DNA from: Pseudomonas chlororaphis
GTDB lineage: Bacteria; Pseudomonadota; Gammaproteobacteria; Pseudomonadales; Pseudomonadaceae
Length of the DNA: 64,000 bases
Direction: 5' to 3'
NCBI GenBank assembly: GCA_001023535.1
Contig: CP011020.1
Location: 3,981,734-4,045,733 of the forward strand
Of this stretch, positions 55,487 through 64,000 are shown piece after piece. A program made the position numbers and the translations under genes. The stretch's first letter is position 1. Each line of letters begins with the position of its first letter. The notes under the pieces were generated by a model. That model was not told where the DNA came from, made no database searches, and worked only from the letters and a program-made list of their open reading frames with translations.

Positions 55487-57367
55487 CTAAGCCGGCCTGC
55501 GCCCCGGCATTTCGATGCCATGCTGGTGGACCCGTCGATACAGGGTCGCCCGGGAAATGCCCAGGGCGCGGGCCGCGGCGGTGGGCTTCCAGCGATGGCG
55601 CACCAGGGCATCGAGCAGCGCCTGGCGTTCCGGGCTGGCGCTTGGTTCCGACGCCTCCAAGGCAACGTCACTGCCGTGCAGTGACTCGGGCAGGTGGCGG
55701 AGTTGGATCACGTCGGCGTCGGACACCGCGCAGGCGTAGCGCAGCACATGGCGCAACTGGCGGATATTGCCCGGCCAGTGATAGCCGAGCAGGCATTCCA
55801 GGGCCGCGTCGCTGCATTGCACAGGCGTGCCGCACAGCGCCGCCTCCTCGGCGAGAATACGATTGATCAGGGCCAGTCGATCCGTGCGCTCGCGCAGCGG
55901 TGGCAGTTGGAAGCGGGCGCCGCCGAGGCGGAAGTACAAGTCTTCGCGAAATTCGCCGCTGGCCACCAGCGTCTCCAGGTCGCGGTGCGTGGCGCAGATC
56001 ACCTGGATGTCGACGGCCTTGCGCCGTGAAGCACCCAGCGGCGCCACTTCGCCTTCGGCCAACACCCGCAGCAGGCGGGTTTGCAGCGCCAGCGGCATGT
56101 CACCGATTTCATCCAGGAACAACGTCCCGCCATCGGCTTGTTGCAGCAGGCCTTGCATGCCTTTGGCTGACGCGCCGGTGAAGGCCCCGGCGACATAGCC
56201 GAACAACTCGCTCTCGATCAGGCTTTCGGGAATCGCCGCGCAATTGAGCGCCACGAACGGGCGATCACGACGTTCGCTGGCCTGGTGTAGTTGACGGGCG
56301 AACACTTCCTTGCCGGACCCGGTTTCGCCCTGGACCAGCACCGGCAGGTTGCGGTCCTTGACCCGTACCGCCAGGCGCAGGCTGTCGGCCAGGCGTGGAT
56401 CGAGCTCGGTCGGTGCCAGCGCGACCCGGGGCCGACTGGTGGCCCGCTGGCGTGGCGCGCTGAGGCGGCCGTGCAGGGCTGGGCCGTTGCCGTGGCCCAG
56501 CAGGGGGTAGAGGTGTTCATCCCGGGCACGGTGCAGCCACTGTTGATCGAACACCTGGCTGATATGGCTCGGCAACTGGCCGTAGCGTTCCAGCAGGTAT
56601 TGGCGGGCAGCCGGGTTCAGCGCTTGCAGGCAACCGTCGTCGTCCCAGGCGAAGAGGAAGTCCGGTTGGCTGTCGACATAGCCGGCGTTGCGGTGACCGC
56701 GCAGCACCCAGTAGCCCTGGGCGCTGCTGAGGAAAAACGCTTGTTCGATCTCCCGGGCGCTCTGCACCACCATTTGCCGGATCAGGTGCTGCGAGCGCCG
56801 ATCATCCGGTGAGCGCACCGCCGACACGTCCAACACGCCGAGCAGTTCCCCCTGAGGGTCGAAGACCGGGGCCGCCGAGCAGGTCAGGCCGATGAACGCG
56901 GCGCGGAAATGATCGCGCTTGTGCACCGTCACCGGTGCCTTGGCCGTGAGCACGGCCGCCACCCCGCAGGTGCCTTCTTCACCCTCCGACCAACAGGTGC
57001 CCAGGTAAAGCCCGGCCTTGCGGCAGTCGTTGCGCAGGGTGGTTTCCACGCGGTAGTCGATGGTTTGGCCCTGGGCGTCGGTCAGCAACACGCAGTAATC
57101 GGCGTCGCGCACCCGACCATGGAGGCGGGCGACTTCTTCGCTGGCGATGTTGAGGAACAGTTCTGAGCGCTCGCGACACTGCTTGAGCACGTCCTCGGAG
57201 AGGATGCGCGGGCCCTGCAAGGAGCCCGGGTCCAGGTGGTGTTGCTCCATGGAGCGACGCCAGGAGTCGAGGATCAGGTCCGGCACGGGCAACTGGGGCA
57301 ACCGGTCGGCGTTCTTCACCACGCGGCTGACGCAATCGACATGCGCCCGGGAGTGAGCGGAAAGCAT
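55487..57367 (-). CDS. acoR: Sigma-54-dependent acetoin catabolism activator AcoR
   Basis: 626 residues. An N-terminal sensory part has a GAF-like domain (EGTCGVAAVLTAKAPVTVHKRDHF, about 130-160) and a PAS-like stretch. The AAA+ sigma-54 activation domain has Walker A GETGSGKE, an intact sigma-54 contact loop YVAGAFTGA, and Walker B GGTLFLDEIGDM. A C-terminal Fis-type HTH follows (WKPTAAARALGISRATLYRRVHQHG). It activates the divergent aco genes when acetoin is present. Two 17-bp inverted-repeat sites and a sigma-54 promoter lie in the 343-bp intergenic region. Confidence 0.92.
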   Translation of the reverse strand: MLSAHSRAHVDCVSRVVKNADRLPQLPVPDLILDSWRRSMEQHHLDPGSLQGPRILSEDVLKQCRERSELFLNIASEEVARLHGRVRDADYCVLLTDAQGQTIDYRVETTLRNDCRKAGLYLGTCWSEGEEGTCGVAAVLTAKAPVTVHKRDHFRAAFIGLTCSAAPVFDPQGELLGVLDVSAVRSPDDRRSQHLIRQMVVQSAREIEQAFFLSSAQGYWVLRGHRNAGYVDSQPDFLFAWDDDGCLQALNPAARQYLLERYGQLPSHISQVFDQQWLHRARDEHLYPLLGHGNGPALHGRLSAPRQRATSRPRVALAPTELDPRLADSLRLAVRVKDRNLPVLVQGETGSGKEVFARQLHQASERRDRPFVALNCAAIPESLIESELFGYVAGAFTGASAKGMQGLLQQADGGTLFLDEIGDMPLALQTRLLRVLAEGEVAPLGASRRKAVDIQVICATHRDLETLVASGEFREDLYFRLGGARFQLPPLRERTDRLALINRILAEEAALCGTPVQCSDAALECLLGYHWPGNIRQLRHVLRYACAVSDADVIQLRHLPESLHGSDVALEASEPSASPERQALLDALVRHRWKPTAAARALGISRATLYRRVHQHGIEMPGRRPA

Positions 57368-57456
57368 GGGGCCTCCGATTCAGCTTCTTATCGTTGTGCG
57401 CCCATTAAGCGCCGTTCGCCGGACGCAGACAAGCCTGGCCGGCCTCTGGACCAGGG

Positions 57457-57473
57457 TGAGACGCCACGTCTCA
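57457..57473 (+). promoter_or_regulatory. AcoR upstream activating site 1
   Basis: TGAGACGCCACGTCTCA, a perfect 7-bp inverted repeat with a 3-base centre, 137 bp upstream of the sigma-54 promoter. It is the likely AcoR binding site by position and symmetry. Confidence 0.7.
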
Positions 57474-57499
57474 CGGTCTCGGCAAGCACCCGTGCAGGC

Positions 57500-57516
57500 T
57501 GACATGCGGCGTCTCA
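57500..57516 (+). promoter_or_regulatory. AcoR upstream activating site 2
   Basis: TGACATGCGGCGTCTCA: the right half is identical to site 1 and the left half is degenerate. Spacing of 43 bp start to start is about four helical turns, so both sites face the same side of the DNA. Confidence 0.6.
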
Positions 57517-57593
57517 CGGGGCCTGGCCTCTGGCACCCGCTCATTTCGTCTGGAGGCCTCTGGACCGGGCTTTCAGCGGGTTTTCTCAAGAAC

Positions 57594-57608
57594 TGGCACC
57601 GGCCTTGC
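57594..57608 (+). promoter_or_regulatory. Sigma-54 promoter of the aco operon
   Basis: TGGCACCGGCCTTGC matches the -24/-12 consensus TGGCAC-N5-TTGC exactly. Transcription would start near 57620, leaving a leader of about 90 bases before acoX. Confidence 0.88.
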
Positions 57609-57710
57609 TCTGTGCCTAGGGCCCGCTCGACGGGTCTTCGAATAATAAAAACGAGGTGCGCCCATGTCTTTCTGCCCAGGTCGTTTTCCCTTCACGCTGA
57701 CGGTGACGTC

Positions 57711-58784
57711 ATGAGTCGCCGGCCCTTGACGGTGGGCATCATCGCCAACCCGGCATCGGGCCGTGACGTTCGGCGCCTGACCGCCAACGCCGGGCTGTTT
57801 TCCAGCACCGACAAGGTGTCGGTGATCCAGCGCTTGCTGGCCGCGTTCGGGGCCACGGGTGTCGAACAGGTGTTGATGCCCACCGACATGATTGGCATGG
57901 CCGCCGCCGTGCTGAAGAACAGCCACAGCCGCCAGGCGCGCAGCAGTCACTGGCCGGCCCTGGAGTTCCTTGACCTGACCCTGCGCCAGACCGTCGAGGA
58001 CACCCGACGGGCGGCGCGGTTGATGGCCGAACGCGAGGTCGCGCTGATCGCTGTGCTGGGCGGCGACGGCACCCACAAGGCCGTGGCTGCCGAGGTCGGC
58101 GACATCCCGCTGCTGACCCTGTCCACCGGCACCAACAATGCTTTTCCCGAACTGCGCGAGGCCACCAGTGCTGGCTTGGCCGGCGGGTTGTACGCCAGTG
58201 GCCGGATTCCGGACTCGATCGGCTTGCGCCGCAACAAGCGCTTGTTGGTCTGTGATGCCGGACGTGGCTTGCGCGAAGTCGCCCTGGTGGACGTCGCCGT
58301 GTCGCCGCTGCGCTTCGTCGGCGCCCGTGCCATCAGTCGCGCACAGGACCTGGCCGAAGTCTTCGTGACCTTCGCCGAACCGCAATCCATTGGCCTGTCG
58401 GCGCTGTGCGGCTTGTGGTTTCCGGTTTCACGCCAGGCACCGGGGGGCGCCTGGATGCGCCTGGACCCGCAATCCCCCGAAGCGTTGCTGGTGCCGCTCG
58501 CGCCAGGGCTGCTGCAAGGCTGTGGCGTGCTCGCTGCCGGGCCCCTGGAACCTGGCATCGCCCACGGCCTGTCGCTTTCCAGCGGCACCCTGGCCCTGGA
58601 CGGTGAGCGGGAAATCGAATTCAACGCGCAGGACCGGCCCACGGTCACCCTCGATGCCGGCGGCCCGCTGAGCATCGACGTCAATGCGGTGCTGGCCTAC
58701 GCCGCGCAACACCGTTTGCTGGCAATCGGCCGCGAACACCCGCAACACCCTCTGAATCTTCAAGAAGACACCCCAGGAGAATAA
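57711..58784 (+). CDS. acoX: AcoX, ATP-NAD kinase-like protein of the acetoin operon
   Basis: 357 residues with an NAD-kinase-like fold: VGIIANPASGRDVRRL at the start, LGGDGTHKAVAAE near residue 117 and the STGTNNAFPE motif near residue 138. AcoX is the usual first gene of Pseudomonas acetoin operons; its biochemical role is not established. GGTGA precedes the ATG at 57711; the longer open frame upstream covers the promoter region and is not coding. Two bases separate its stop from the acoA start. Confidence 0.88.
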   Translation: MSRRPLTVGIIANPASGRDVRRLTANAGLFSSTDKVSVIQRLLAAFGATGVEQVLMPTDMIGMAAAVLKNSHSRQARSSHWPALEFLDLTLRQTVEDTRRAARLMAEREVALIAVLGGDGTHKAVAAEVGDIPLLTLSTGTNNAFPELREATSAGLAGGLYASGRIPDSIGLRRNKRLLVCDAGRGLREVALVDVAVSPLRFVGARAISRAQDLAEVFVTFAEPQSIGLSALCGLWFPVSRQAPGGAWMRLDPQSPEALLVPLAPGLLQGCGVLAAGPLEPGIAHGLSLSSGTLALDGEREIEFNAQDRPTVTLDAGGPLSIDVNAVLAYAAQHRLLAIGREHPQHPLNLQEDTPGE

Positions 58785-58786
58785 AA

Positions 58787-59764
58787 ATGTCGACACCGCT
58801 CACCCACGATCAACTGCTGCATGCCTACCAGGTGATGCGCACCATCCGTGCGTTCGAAGAGCGCCTGCACGTGGAATTCGCCACCGGCGAGATCCCCGGC
58901 TTCGTCCACCTCTATGCCGGCGAAGAGGCGTCGGCCGCCGGGGTCATGGCGCATCTGGGCGATGACGACTGCATCGCCTCCAACCACCGCGGCCACGGCC
59001 ATTGCATTGCCAAGGGCGTGGACGTCTACGGGATGATGGCCGAGATCTACGGCAAGAAAACCGGGGTCTGCCAGGGCAAGGGCGGCTCGATGCACATTGC
59101 CGATATCGAGAAGGGCATGCTCGGCGCCAACGGCATCGTCGGGGCGGGCGCGCCGCTGGTGGTCGGCGCCGCGCTGGCGGCTCGGCTCAAGGGCACCGAC
59201 AGTGTCGCCGTGGTGTTCTTTGGCGATGGCGGCTCCAACGAAGGCGCGGTGTTCGAAGCCATGAACATGGCGTCGGTGTGGAACCTGCCGTGCCTGTTCA
59301 TCGCCGAGAACAATGGCTACGCCGAAGCGACCGCCTCCAATTGGTCGGTGGCCTGCGATCACATCGCCGACCGCGCCGCCGGCTTCGGCATGCCCGGGGT
59401 CACGGTGGACGGTTTTGATTTCTTCGCCGTCCATGAAGCCGCCGGCGCCGCGGTCGAGCGTGCCCGGGCGGGCGAGGGGCCCTCGCTGATCGAGGTCAAG
59501 CTGACGCGCTACTACGGCCACTTCGAGGGCGACGCCCAGACTTACCGGGCGCCTGATGAGGTCAAGCATTTCCGCGAGCACCAGGACTGCCTGATGCAGT
59601 TCCGTGAACGCACGACCCGGGCCGGGTTGCTGACGGTCGAGCAACTGGACCTGATCGACAAGGAGGTGGACCTGTTGATCGAGAACGCGGTGTACAAGGC
59701 CAAGTCCGATCCCAAGCCCACCGCGGCGGACCTGCTGACCGACGTCTACGTCTCCTACCCCTGA
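58787..59764 (+). CDS. acoA: Acetoin dehydrogenase E1 component, alpha subunit
   Basis: 325 residues, the TPP-binding alpha subunit. HLYAGEEASAAGVMAHL and ASNHRGHGHCIAKG lie near the N-terminus. The TPP motif FFGDGGSNEGAVFEAMNMASVW...IAENN lies near residues 144-178. HFEGDAQTYR follows. With AcoB it cleaves acetoin oxidatively, passing the acetyl unit to the AcoC lipoyl group and releasing acetaldehyde. GGAG lies seven bases before the ATG. Confidence 0.94.
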   Translation: MSTPLTHDQLLHAYQVMRTIRAFEERLHVEFATGEIPGFVHLYAGEEASAAGVMAHLGDDDCIASNHRGHGHCIAKGVDVYGMMAEIYGKKTGVCQGKGGSMHIADIEKGMLGANGIVGAGAPLVVGAALAARLKGTDSVAVVFFGDGGSNEGAVFEAMNMASVWNLPCLFIAENNGYAEATASNWSVACDHIADRAAGFGMPGVTVDGFDFFAVHEAAGAAVERARAGEGPSLIEVKLTRYYGHFEGDAQTYRAPDEVKHFREHQDCLMQFRERTTRAGLLTVEQLDLIDKEVDLLIENAVYKAKSDPKPTAADLLTDVYVSYP

Positions 59765-59798
59765 ACGCCCCTATAAAACAAGAACAGAGAATTCCATC

Positions 59799-60815
59799 AT
59801 GGCGAGAAAAATCAGTTATCAGCAGGCAATCAACGAAGCCCTGGCCCAGGAAATGCGCCGCGACGCCAGCGTCTTCATCATGGGCGAAGACGTCGCCGGC
59901 GGTGCCGGTGCGCCCGGTGAAAACGACGCCTGGGGCGGTGTGCTCGGCGTCACCAAGGGCCTCTACGACCAGTTTCCCGGGCGTGTGCTCGACACCCCAC
60001 TGTCGGAAATCGGTTACGTCGGCGCGGCGGTCGGCGCGGCCACCTGCGGCGTGCGTCCGGTGTGCGAACTGATGTTCGTCGACTTTGCCGGCTGCTGCCT
60101 GGACCAGATCCTCAACCAGGCGGCGAAGTTTCGCTACATGTTCGGCGGCAAGGCCGCCACGCCGTTGGTGATCCGCACCATGGTCGGCGCCGGCCTGCGC
60201 GCCGCCGCCCAGCATTCGCAGATGCTCACTTCCCTGTGGACCCACATCCCAGGGCTCAAGGTGGTGTGCCCGTCCTCGCCCTATGACGCCAAGGGCCTGC
60301 TGATCCAGGCGATCCGCGACAACGACCCGGTGATCTTCTGCGAGCACAAATTGCTCTACAGCCTGCAGGGCGAAGTCCCCGAAGAGCTCTACACCATCCC
60401 GTTTGGCGAGGCGAATTTCCTGCGCGACGGCAAGGACGTGACCCTGGTGTCCTACGGACGCATGGTCAATACCGCCATGGACGCGGCGCGCAGCCTGGCC
60501 GGGCGCGGTATCGACTGCGAAGTCATCGACCTGCGCACCACCAGCCCGATGGACGAGGACAGCATCCTGGAGAGCGTCGAGAAGACCGGCCGCCTGGTGG
60601 TCATCGACGAGGCCAACCCGCGCTGTTCCATGGCCACGGACATCTCGGCGCTGGTGGCCCAGAAAGCCTTCGGTGCCCTCAAGGCTCCGATCGAAATGGT
60701 CACCGCGCCCCACACGCCGGTGCCGTTCTCCGATGCCCTGGAAGACCTGTACATCCCTGACGCGGCGAAGATCGAGCAAGCCGTGCTCAACGTGATCGAG
60801 TGGAGCAAGCGCTGA
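59799..60815 (+). CDS. acoB: Acetoin dehydrogenase E1 component, beta subunit
   Basis: 338 residues, transketolase-like beta subunit: MGEDVAGGAGAPGENDAWGG at the start, TPLSEIGYVGAAVGAATCGVRPVCELMFVDF near residue 70, and the C-terminal DVSLVSYG-type domain (VTLVSYGRMVNTAMDAA). It pairs with AcoA in the alpha2beta2 E1 enzyme. The stop shares one base with the acoC start (TGATG). Confidence 0.94.
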   Translation: MARKISYQQAINEALAQEMRRDASVFIMGEDVAGGAGAPGENDAWGGVLGVTKGLYDQFPGRVLDTPLSEIGYVGAAVGAATCGVRPVCELMFVDFAGCCLDQILNQAAKFRYMFGGKAATPLVIRTMVGAGLRAAAQHSQMLTSLWTHIPGLKVVCPSSPYDAKGLLIQAIRDNDPVIFCEHKLLYSLQGEVPEELYTIPFGEANFLRDGKDVTLVSYGRMVNTAMDAARSLAGRGIDCEVIDLRTTSPMDEDSILESVEKTGRLVVIDEANPRCSMATDISALVAQKAFGALKAPIEMVTAPHTPVPFSDALEDLYIPDAAKIEQAVLNVIEWSKR

Positions 60816-61927
60816 TGAGCCAGATTCATACCCTGACCATGCCCAAGTGGGGCCTGTCGATGACCGAAGGCCGGGTCGATGCCTGGCTCAAGGAGGAGGG
60901 CCAGGCCATCACTAAGGGCGATGAGGTGCTGGACGTGGAGACTGACAAGATCTCCAGCAGCGTCGAGGCGCCGTTTTCCGGCATCTTGCGTCGGCAGGTC
61001 GCGCGCCAGGACGAGACCCTGGCGGTCGGCGCCTTGCTCGGCATCGTGGTGGAGGGCGAAGCCAGCGAGGCCGAGATCGACGCCGTCATCGAGCAGTTCC
61101 AGTCCAGTTTCGTGCCGGGCGATGCCGCCGCTGAGGACACCGGGCCGAAACCGCAGAAAGTCGAGCTGGACGGCCAGGTGATCCGCTACTTCGAACGTGG
61201 TGAAGGGGGCACGCCGTTGGTGCTGGTGCACGGCTTTGGCGGCGACCTGAACAACTGGCTGTTCAACCATGAAGCCTTGGCGGCGGGCCGTCGGGTGATT
61301 GCCCTGGACCTGCCGGGCCATGGCGAATCCGCCAAGGCCCTGCAACGTGGCGACCTGGATGAACTGAGCGGCGTGGTGCTGGCCTTGCTCGATCATCTGG
61401 ACATCAGCGTCGCGCACCTGGTGGGGCATTCCATGGGTGGAGCGGTGTCGCTGAACGCCGCGCGCCTGTCACCCCTGCGAGTGCGCTCCCTGACCTTGAT
61501 CGGCAGCGCCGGCCTGGGCACGCAGATCAACGGCGGTTACTTGCAAGGCTTCGTCGAAGCCGCCAACCGCAACGCCCTCAAGCCGCAACTGGTGCAGTTG
61601 TTTTCCAATGCCGAGCTGGTCAACCGGCAGATGCTCGACGACATGCTCAAGTACAAGCGCCTGGAGGGGGTGGACGCAGCCCTCAAGCAACTGGCGGCGA
61701 CGCTGTTCACCGACGGCCGGCAACAGACCGACCTGCGGGAGGTGGTGCAGGCCGGCCACGTACCGACGCTGGTGATCTGGGGCAGCGACGACGCGATCAT
61801 CCCGGCGGCCCATAGCGAGGGGCTGGCGGCACGGGTCGAGGTGCTGTCCGGCCAGGGCCATATGGTCCAGATGGAGGCGGCCGAGCAGGTCAATCGGCTG
61901 ATCCTCGAGTTCATCCAGCAGCACTGA
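60815..61927 (+). CDS. acoC: Acetoin dehydrogenase E2-type acyltransferase, lipoyl domain + alpha/beta hydrolase
   Basis: 370 residues. The N-terminal lipoyl domain (about 1-80) has the lipoylated Lys in ETDKISSSVEAP. A linker leads to an alpha/beta-hydrolase domain with HGFGGDLNNW, the nucleophile elbow GHSMGGAVSL, and the final His in GQGHMVQMEA. The usual CAT-type catalytic core and the E3-binding domain of E2 proteins are absent, as in other Pseudomonas AcoC. It transfers the acetyl group to CoA. No dihydrolipoamide dehydrogenase gene is in the cluster, so E3 must come from elsewhere. Confidence 0.92.
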   Translation: MSQIHTLTMPKWGLSMTEGRVDAWLKEEGQAITKGDEVLDVETDKISSSVEAPFSGILRRQVARQDETLAVGALLGIVVEGEASEAEIDAVIEQFQSSFVPGDAAAEDTGPKPQKVELDGQVIRYFERGEGGTPLVLVHGFGGDLNNWLFNHEALAAGRRVIALDLPGHGESAKALQRGDLDELSGVVLALLDHLDISVAHLVGHSMGGAVSLNAARLSPLRVRSLTLIGSAGLGTQINGGYLQGFVEAANRNALKPQLVQLFSNAELVNRQMLDDMLKYKRLEGVDAALKQLAATLFTDGRQQTDLREVVQAGHVPTLVIWGSDDAIIPAAHSEGLAARVEVLSGQGHMVQMEAAEQVNRLILEFIQQH

Positions 61928-61980
61928 CTCATCCGGGCGGCGAGCGAATCGCGGCCCCCTCAATTTCTGGAGGCAACACG

Positions 61981-63075
61981 ATGAACGTTTCAATCACGCC
62001 TACCCGCAGCATGCGCGCCGCCGTCTGGCATGGCCGCAACGATATTCGCGTCGAAGACGTGCCACTGCCGGTGGCGCCGCCTGCCGGTTGGGTACAGATC
62101 CGCGTGCACTGGTGCGGCATCTGTGGTTCCGACTTGCATGAATACGTGGCCGGGCCGGTGTTCATTCCGGTGGACGCGCCGCACCCGCTGACCGGGATCA
62201 AAGGGCAGTGCATCCTCGGCCATGAGTTCTGCGGTGAGATCGTCGAGCTGGGCGCCGGGGTGGAAGGTTTCAGCGTCGGCGAGCCGGTGGCGGCGGATGC
62301 CTGCCAGCATTGCGGCACTTGCTACTACTGTACCCACGGGCTCTACAACATCTGCGAGAACCTGGCCTTCACCGGCTTGATGAACAACGGCGCCTTTGCG
62401 GAACTGGTCAACGTGCCGGCCAACCTCTTGTACAAATTGCCCGCCCACTTTCCGGCCGAGGCCGGTGCCTTGATCGAGCCGTTGGCGGTGGGCATGCACG
62501 CGGTCAAGAAGGCCGGCAGTCTGTTGGGCCAGAACGTGGTGGTGGTCGGCGCCGGCACCATCGGCCTGTGCACCATCATGTGCGCCAAGGCGGCCGGCGC
62601 GGCCCAGGTGATCGCCCTGGAAATGTCCGGCGCGCGCAAGGCCAAGGCCCTGGAAGTCGGCGCCAGCCATGTGATCGACCCGAACGACTGCGATGCCCTG
62701 GCCGAAGTGCGTCGTCTGACGGGTGGCCTGGGCGCGGATGTGAGCTTTGAGTGCATCGGCAACAAACACACCGCCAAACTGGCTATCGACCTGATCCGCA
62801 AGGCCGGCAAATGCGTGCTGGTGGGGATTTTCGAAGAGCCGAGCCAGTTCAACTTCTTCGAATTGGTTGCCACCGAGAAGCAGGTGCTGGGCGCGCTGGC
62901 CTACAACGGCGAATTCGCCGACGTGATCGCCTTCATCGCCGATGGCCGCCTGGACATTTCGCCGTTGGTGACCGGGCGCATTCAACTGGAGCAGATTGTC
63001 GGGCAAGGGTTCGAGGAATTGGTCAACAACAAGGAACACAACGTCAAAATCATCGTGTCGCCCGCACGGATCTGA
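61981..63075 (+). CDS. bdhA: 2,3-butanediol dehydrogenase, zinc-type
   Basis: 364 residues, medium-chain zinc alcohol dehydrogenase. The catalytic zinc ligands are Cys in HWCGICGSDLHEY and His-Glu in ILGHEFCGEIVE; the zinc motif GEPVAADACQHCGTCYYC follows. A Rossmann motif VVVGAGTIGLCTIMCAKAAGA lies near residue 185. It oxidises 2,3-butanediol to acetoin, feeding AcoAB. It lies 53 bp behind acoC with GGAG before the ATG, so probably the last gene of the operon; a terminator follows. Confidence 0.9.
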   Translation: MNVSITPTRSMRAAVWHGRNDIRVEDVPLPVAPPAGWVQIRVHWCGICGSDLHEYVAGPVFIPVDAPHPLTGIKGQCILGHEFCGEIVELGAGVEGFSVGEPVAADACQHCGTCYYCTHGLYNICENLAFTGLMNNGAFAELVNVPANLLYKLPAHFPAEAGALIEPLAVGMHAVKKAGSLLGQNVVVVGAGTIGLCTIMCAKAAGAAQVIALEMSGARKAKALEVGASHVIDPNDCDALAEVRRLTGGLGADVSFECIGNKHTAKLAIDLIRKAGKCVLVGIFEEPSQFNFFELVATEKQVLGALAYNGEFADVIAFIADGRLDISPLVTGRIQLEQIVGQGFEELVNNKEHNVKIIVSPARI

Positions 63076-63099
63076 GAGCGCCTGAGGTAGGCGATTTTT

Positions 63100-63133
63100 G
63101 GCGATGGCCGGCGACGGTCATCGCCCTTTTTTT
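63100..63133 (+). terminator. Rho-independent terminator of the aco operon
   Basis: Stem GGCGATG/CATCGCC with a 12-base loop and a T7 tail, 25 bp after the bdhA stop. Confidence 0.9.
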
Positions 63134-63157
63134 ACCCGACTGAACCGCCCGGAATCC

Positions 63158-63247
63158 TGTGGGAGCGGGCTTGCTCGCGAAGACGGCGGTCTATCCAGCA
63201 TGGTTTTGTCAGACAGACCGCTTTCGCGAGCAAGCCCGCTCCCACAG
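63158..63247. repeat. REPIN (class B)
   Basis: Inverted pair with arms of the GTGGGAGCGGGCTTGCTCGC type and inner hairpin GCGGTCTxTC/GACAGACCGC, between two convergent genes. Confidence 0.9.
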
Positions 63248-63283
63248 GCCGTGATCTCTCACAGGCGGTGATCTATGGGGGCT

Positions 63284-64000
63284 TCAGAGGCCGACATCCG
63301 GCAGCACCGGCCGGTTGGCCAGGGCCTTGGCCATGATCTGCTCCACATACACCCGGTCTTCCTCAGGCAAGGCCAGGCGGGGAGGGCGGGTGAGGGCGCT
63401 GCCGCGGCCGGCGATGGCTTCGCAGAGCTTGATGCATTGCACCAGGTCGGCGCGGGCGTCCAGGTGCAGGATCGGCATCAGCCATTCGTAGATCGGCATC
63501 GCCTCGGCGAAACGCCCGGCGCGGGCCAGGCGGAAAATGGTTTCGCCTTCCTTCGGGAACACGTTGGACATCCCCGAGACCCAGCCTTCGGCGCCCACCG
63601 CGAGGCTTTCCAGCACGACGTCGTCCAGCCCGGCGAACAGCACGAAGCGGTCGCCCACTTCATTGCGCACGTCGATGAAGCGCCGGGTGTCGCCGGACGA
63701 ATCCTTGAAACACACCACGTTGTCGCAGTCGGCCAGGGAAATCAGGATGTCCGGGGTCACGTCGTTCTTGTAGATCGGCGGGTTGTTGTAGACCATCAGC
63801 GGCACGTCGGCCTGGCGCGCCACGTAGCGAAAATGCTCGGCGGTCTCGAACGGCTTGGAGCCGTAGACCAGCGCCGGCATCAGCATCACGCCATCGACAC
63901 CGACCTTGCGCACCGCGTTGGCGACCTTGGCCGCCTGCACGCTGGTGAACTCGGCCACCCCGCAGATCACCGGGACCCGGCCACGGGAGGCGTCCACCGC
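63284..64000 (-). CDS. Dihydrodipicolinate-synthase-family protein, 5' end outside the window
   Basis: About 238 C-terminal residues of a (beta/alpha)8 aldolase. The catalytic Tyr lies in LMVYNNPPIYKND, the Schiff-base Lys in NVVCFKDSSGDTRRF, and SGMSNVFP follows. The first visible residues (VDASRGRVPVICG) correspond to about residue 75 of the roughly 300-residue family, so the N-terminal quarter lies beyond the right edge. This could be DapA itself, an aldolase/lyase or a deaminase of sugar-acid or hydroxyproline catabolism; the neighbours do not decide. Confidence 0.85.
   Translation of the reverse strand, partial: AVDASRGRVPVICGVAEFTSVQAAKVANAVRKVGVDGVMLMPALVYGSKPFETAEHFRYVARQADVPLMVYNNPPIYKNDVTPDILISLADCDNVVCFKDSSGDTRRFIDVRNEVGDRFVLFAGLDDVVLESLAVGAEGWVSGMSNVFPKEGETIFRLARAGRFAEAMPIYEWLMPILHLDARADLVQCIKLCEAIAGRGSALTRPPRLALPEEDRVYVEQIMAKALANRPVLPDVGL

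Overview
The window is a high-G+C chromosomal segment of a Pseudomonas, most likely from the P. fluorescens complex. The evidence is the gene families themselves (DUF6124 and DUF2790 proteins, isonitrile hydratase, RsmX-type RNAs, a Vre/Hxc/Pdt locus) and many fluorescens-type REP/REPIN palindromes between genes. I could not run any search, so family names come from reading the proteins and known motifs.

Region 1-10.8 kb is ordinary accessory metabolism. It holds a cut-off JmjC/cupin protein, an MFS exporter, an SDR dehydrogenase overlapping a GH15 glucosidase, a DUF6124 protein, an epoxide-hydrolase-like enzyme, a GlxA-type regulator divergent from isonitrile hydratase (inhA), and an SDR divergent from an AraC regulator. 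Region 10.8-14.7 kb is RNA-rich. Two tandem RsmX-like small RNAs lie on the minus strand, each with an upstream GacA-box-like element. Next come a 5S gene and a truncated 23S gene that stops abruptly at an IS110-family transposase fragment. The non-coding left end of that element, a candidate bridge-RNA region, abuts a broken REP sequence.

Region 14.6-18.2 kb has small stress and metabolic genes: a cupin, an ABM monooxygenase, and a MocR regulator divergent from an AhpD-like protein. Region 18.3-45.9 kb is the centrepiece. It carries a cell-surface-signalling module (vreA STN protein, vreI ECF sigma factor, vreR anti-sigma factor), a complete second type II secretion system of the Hxc type (hxcW, U, P, V, T, X, Y, Z, Q, R, S), a DING-type phosphate-binding protein that is probably Hxc cargo, and one 12.6-kb gene for a filamentous-haemagglutinin-like exoprotein resembling PdtA. 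The order matches the phosphate-starvation vre-hxc-pdt island known from P. aeruginosa, and a Pho-box-like sequence precedes vreA. No TpsB (PdtB) transporter lies beside the giant exoprotein or anywhere else in the window.

Region 46-55.5 kb has a CHASE4-PAS-GGDEF-EAL protein with a degenerate EAL domain, a TPP-dependent pyruvate-oxidase-like enzyme, an OmpR/EnvZ-type two-component pair divergent from a DUF2790 protein, and a DipZ-type thiol-redox protein. Region 55.5-63.1 kb is an acetoin/2,3-butanediol catabolic unit. acoR is divergent from acoX-acoA-acoB-acoC-bdh, with a sigma-54 promoter and two candidate AcoR sites between them. The window ends inside a dihydrodipicolinate-synthase-family gene.
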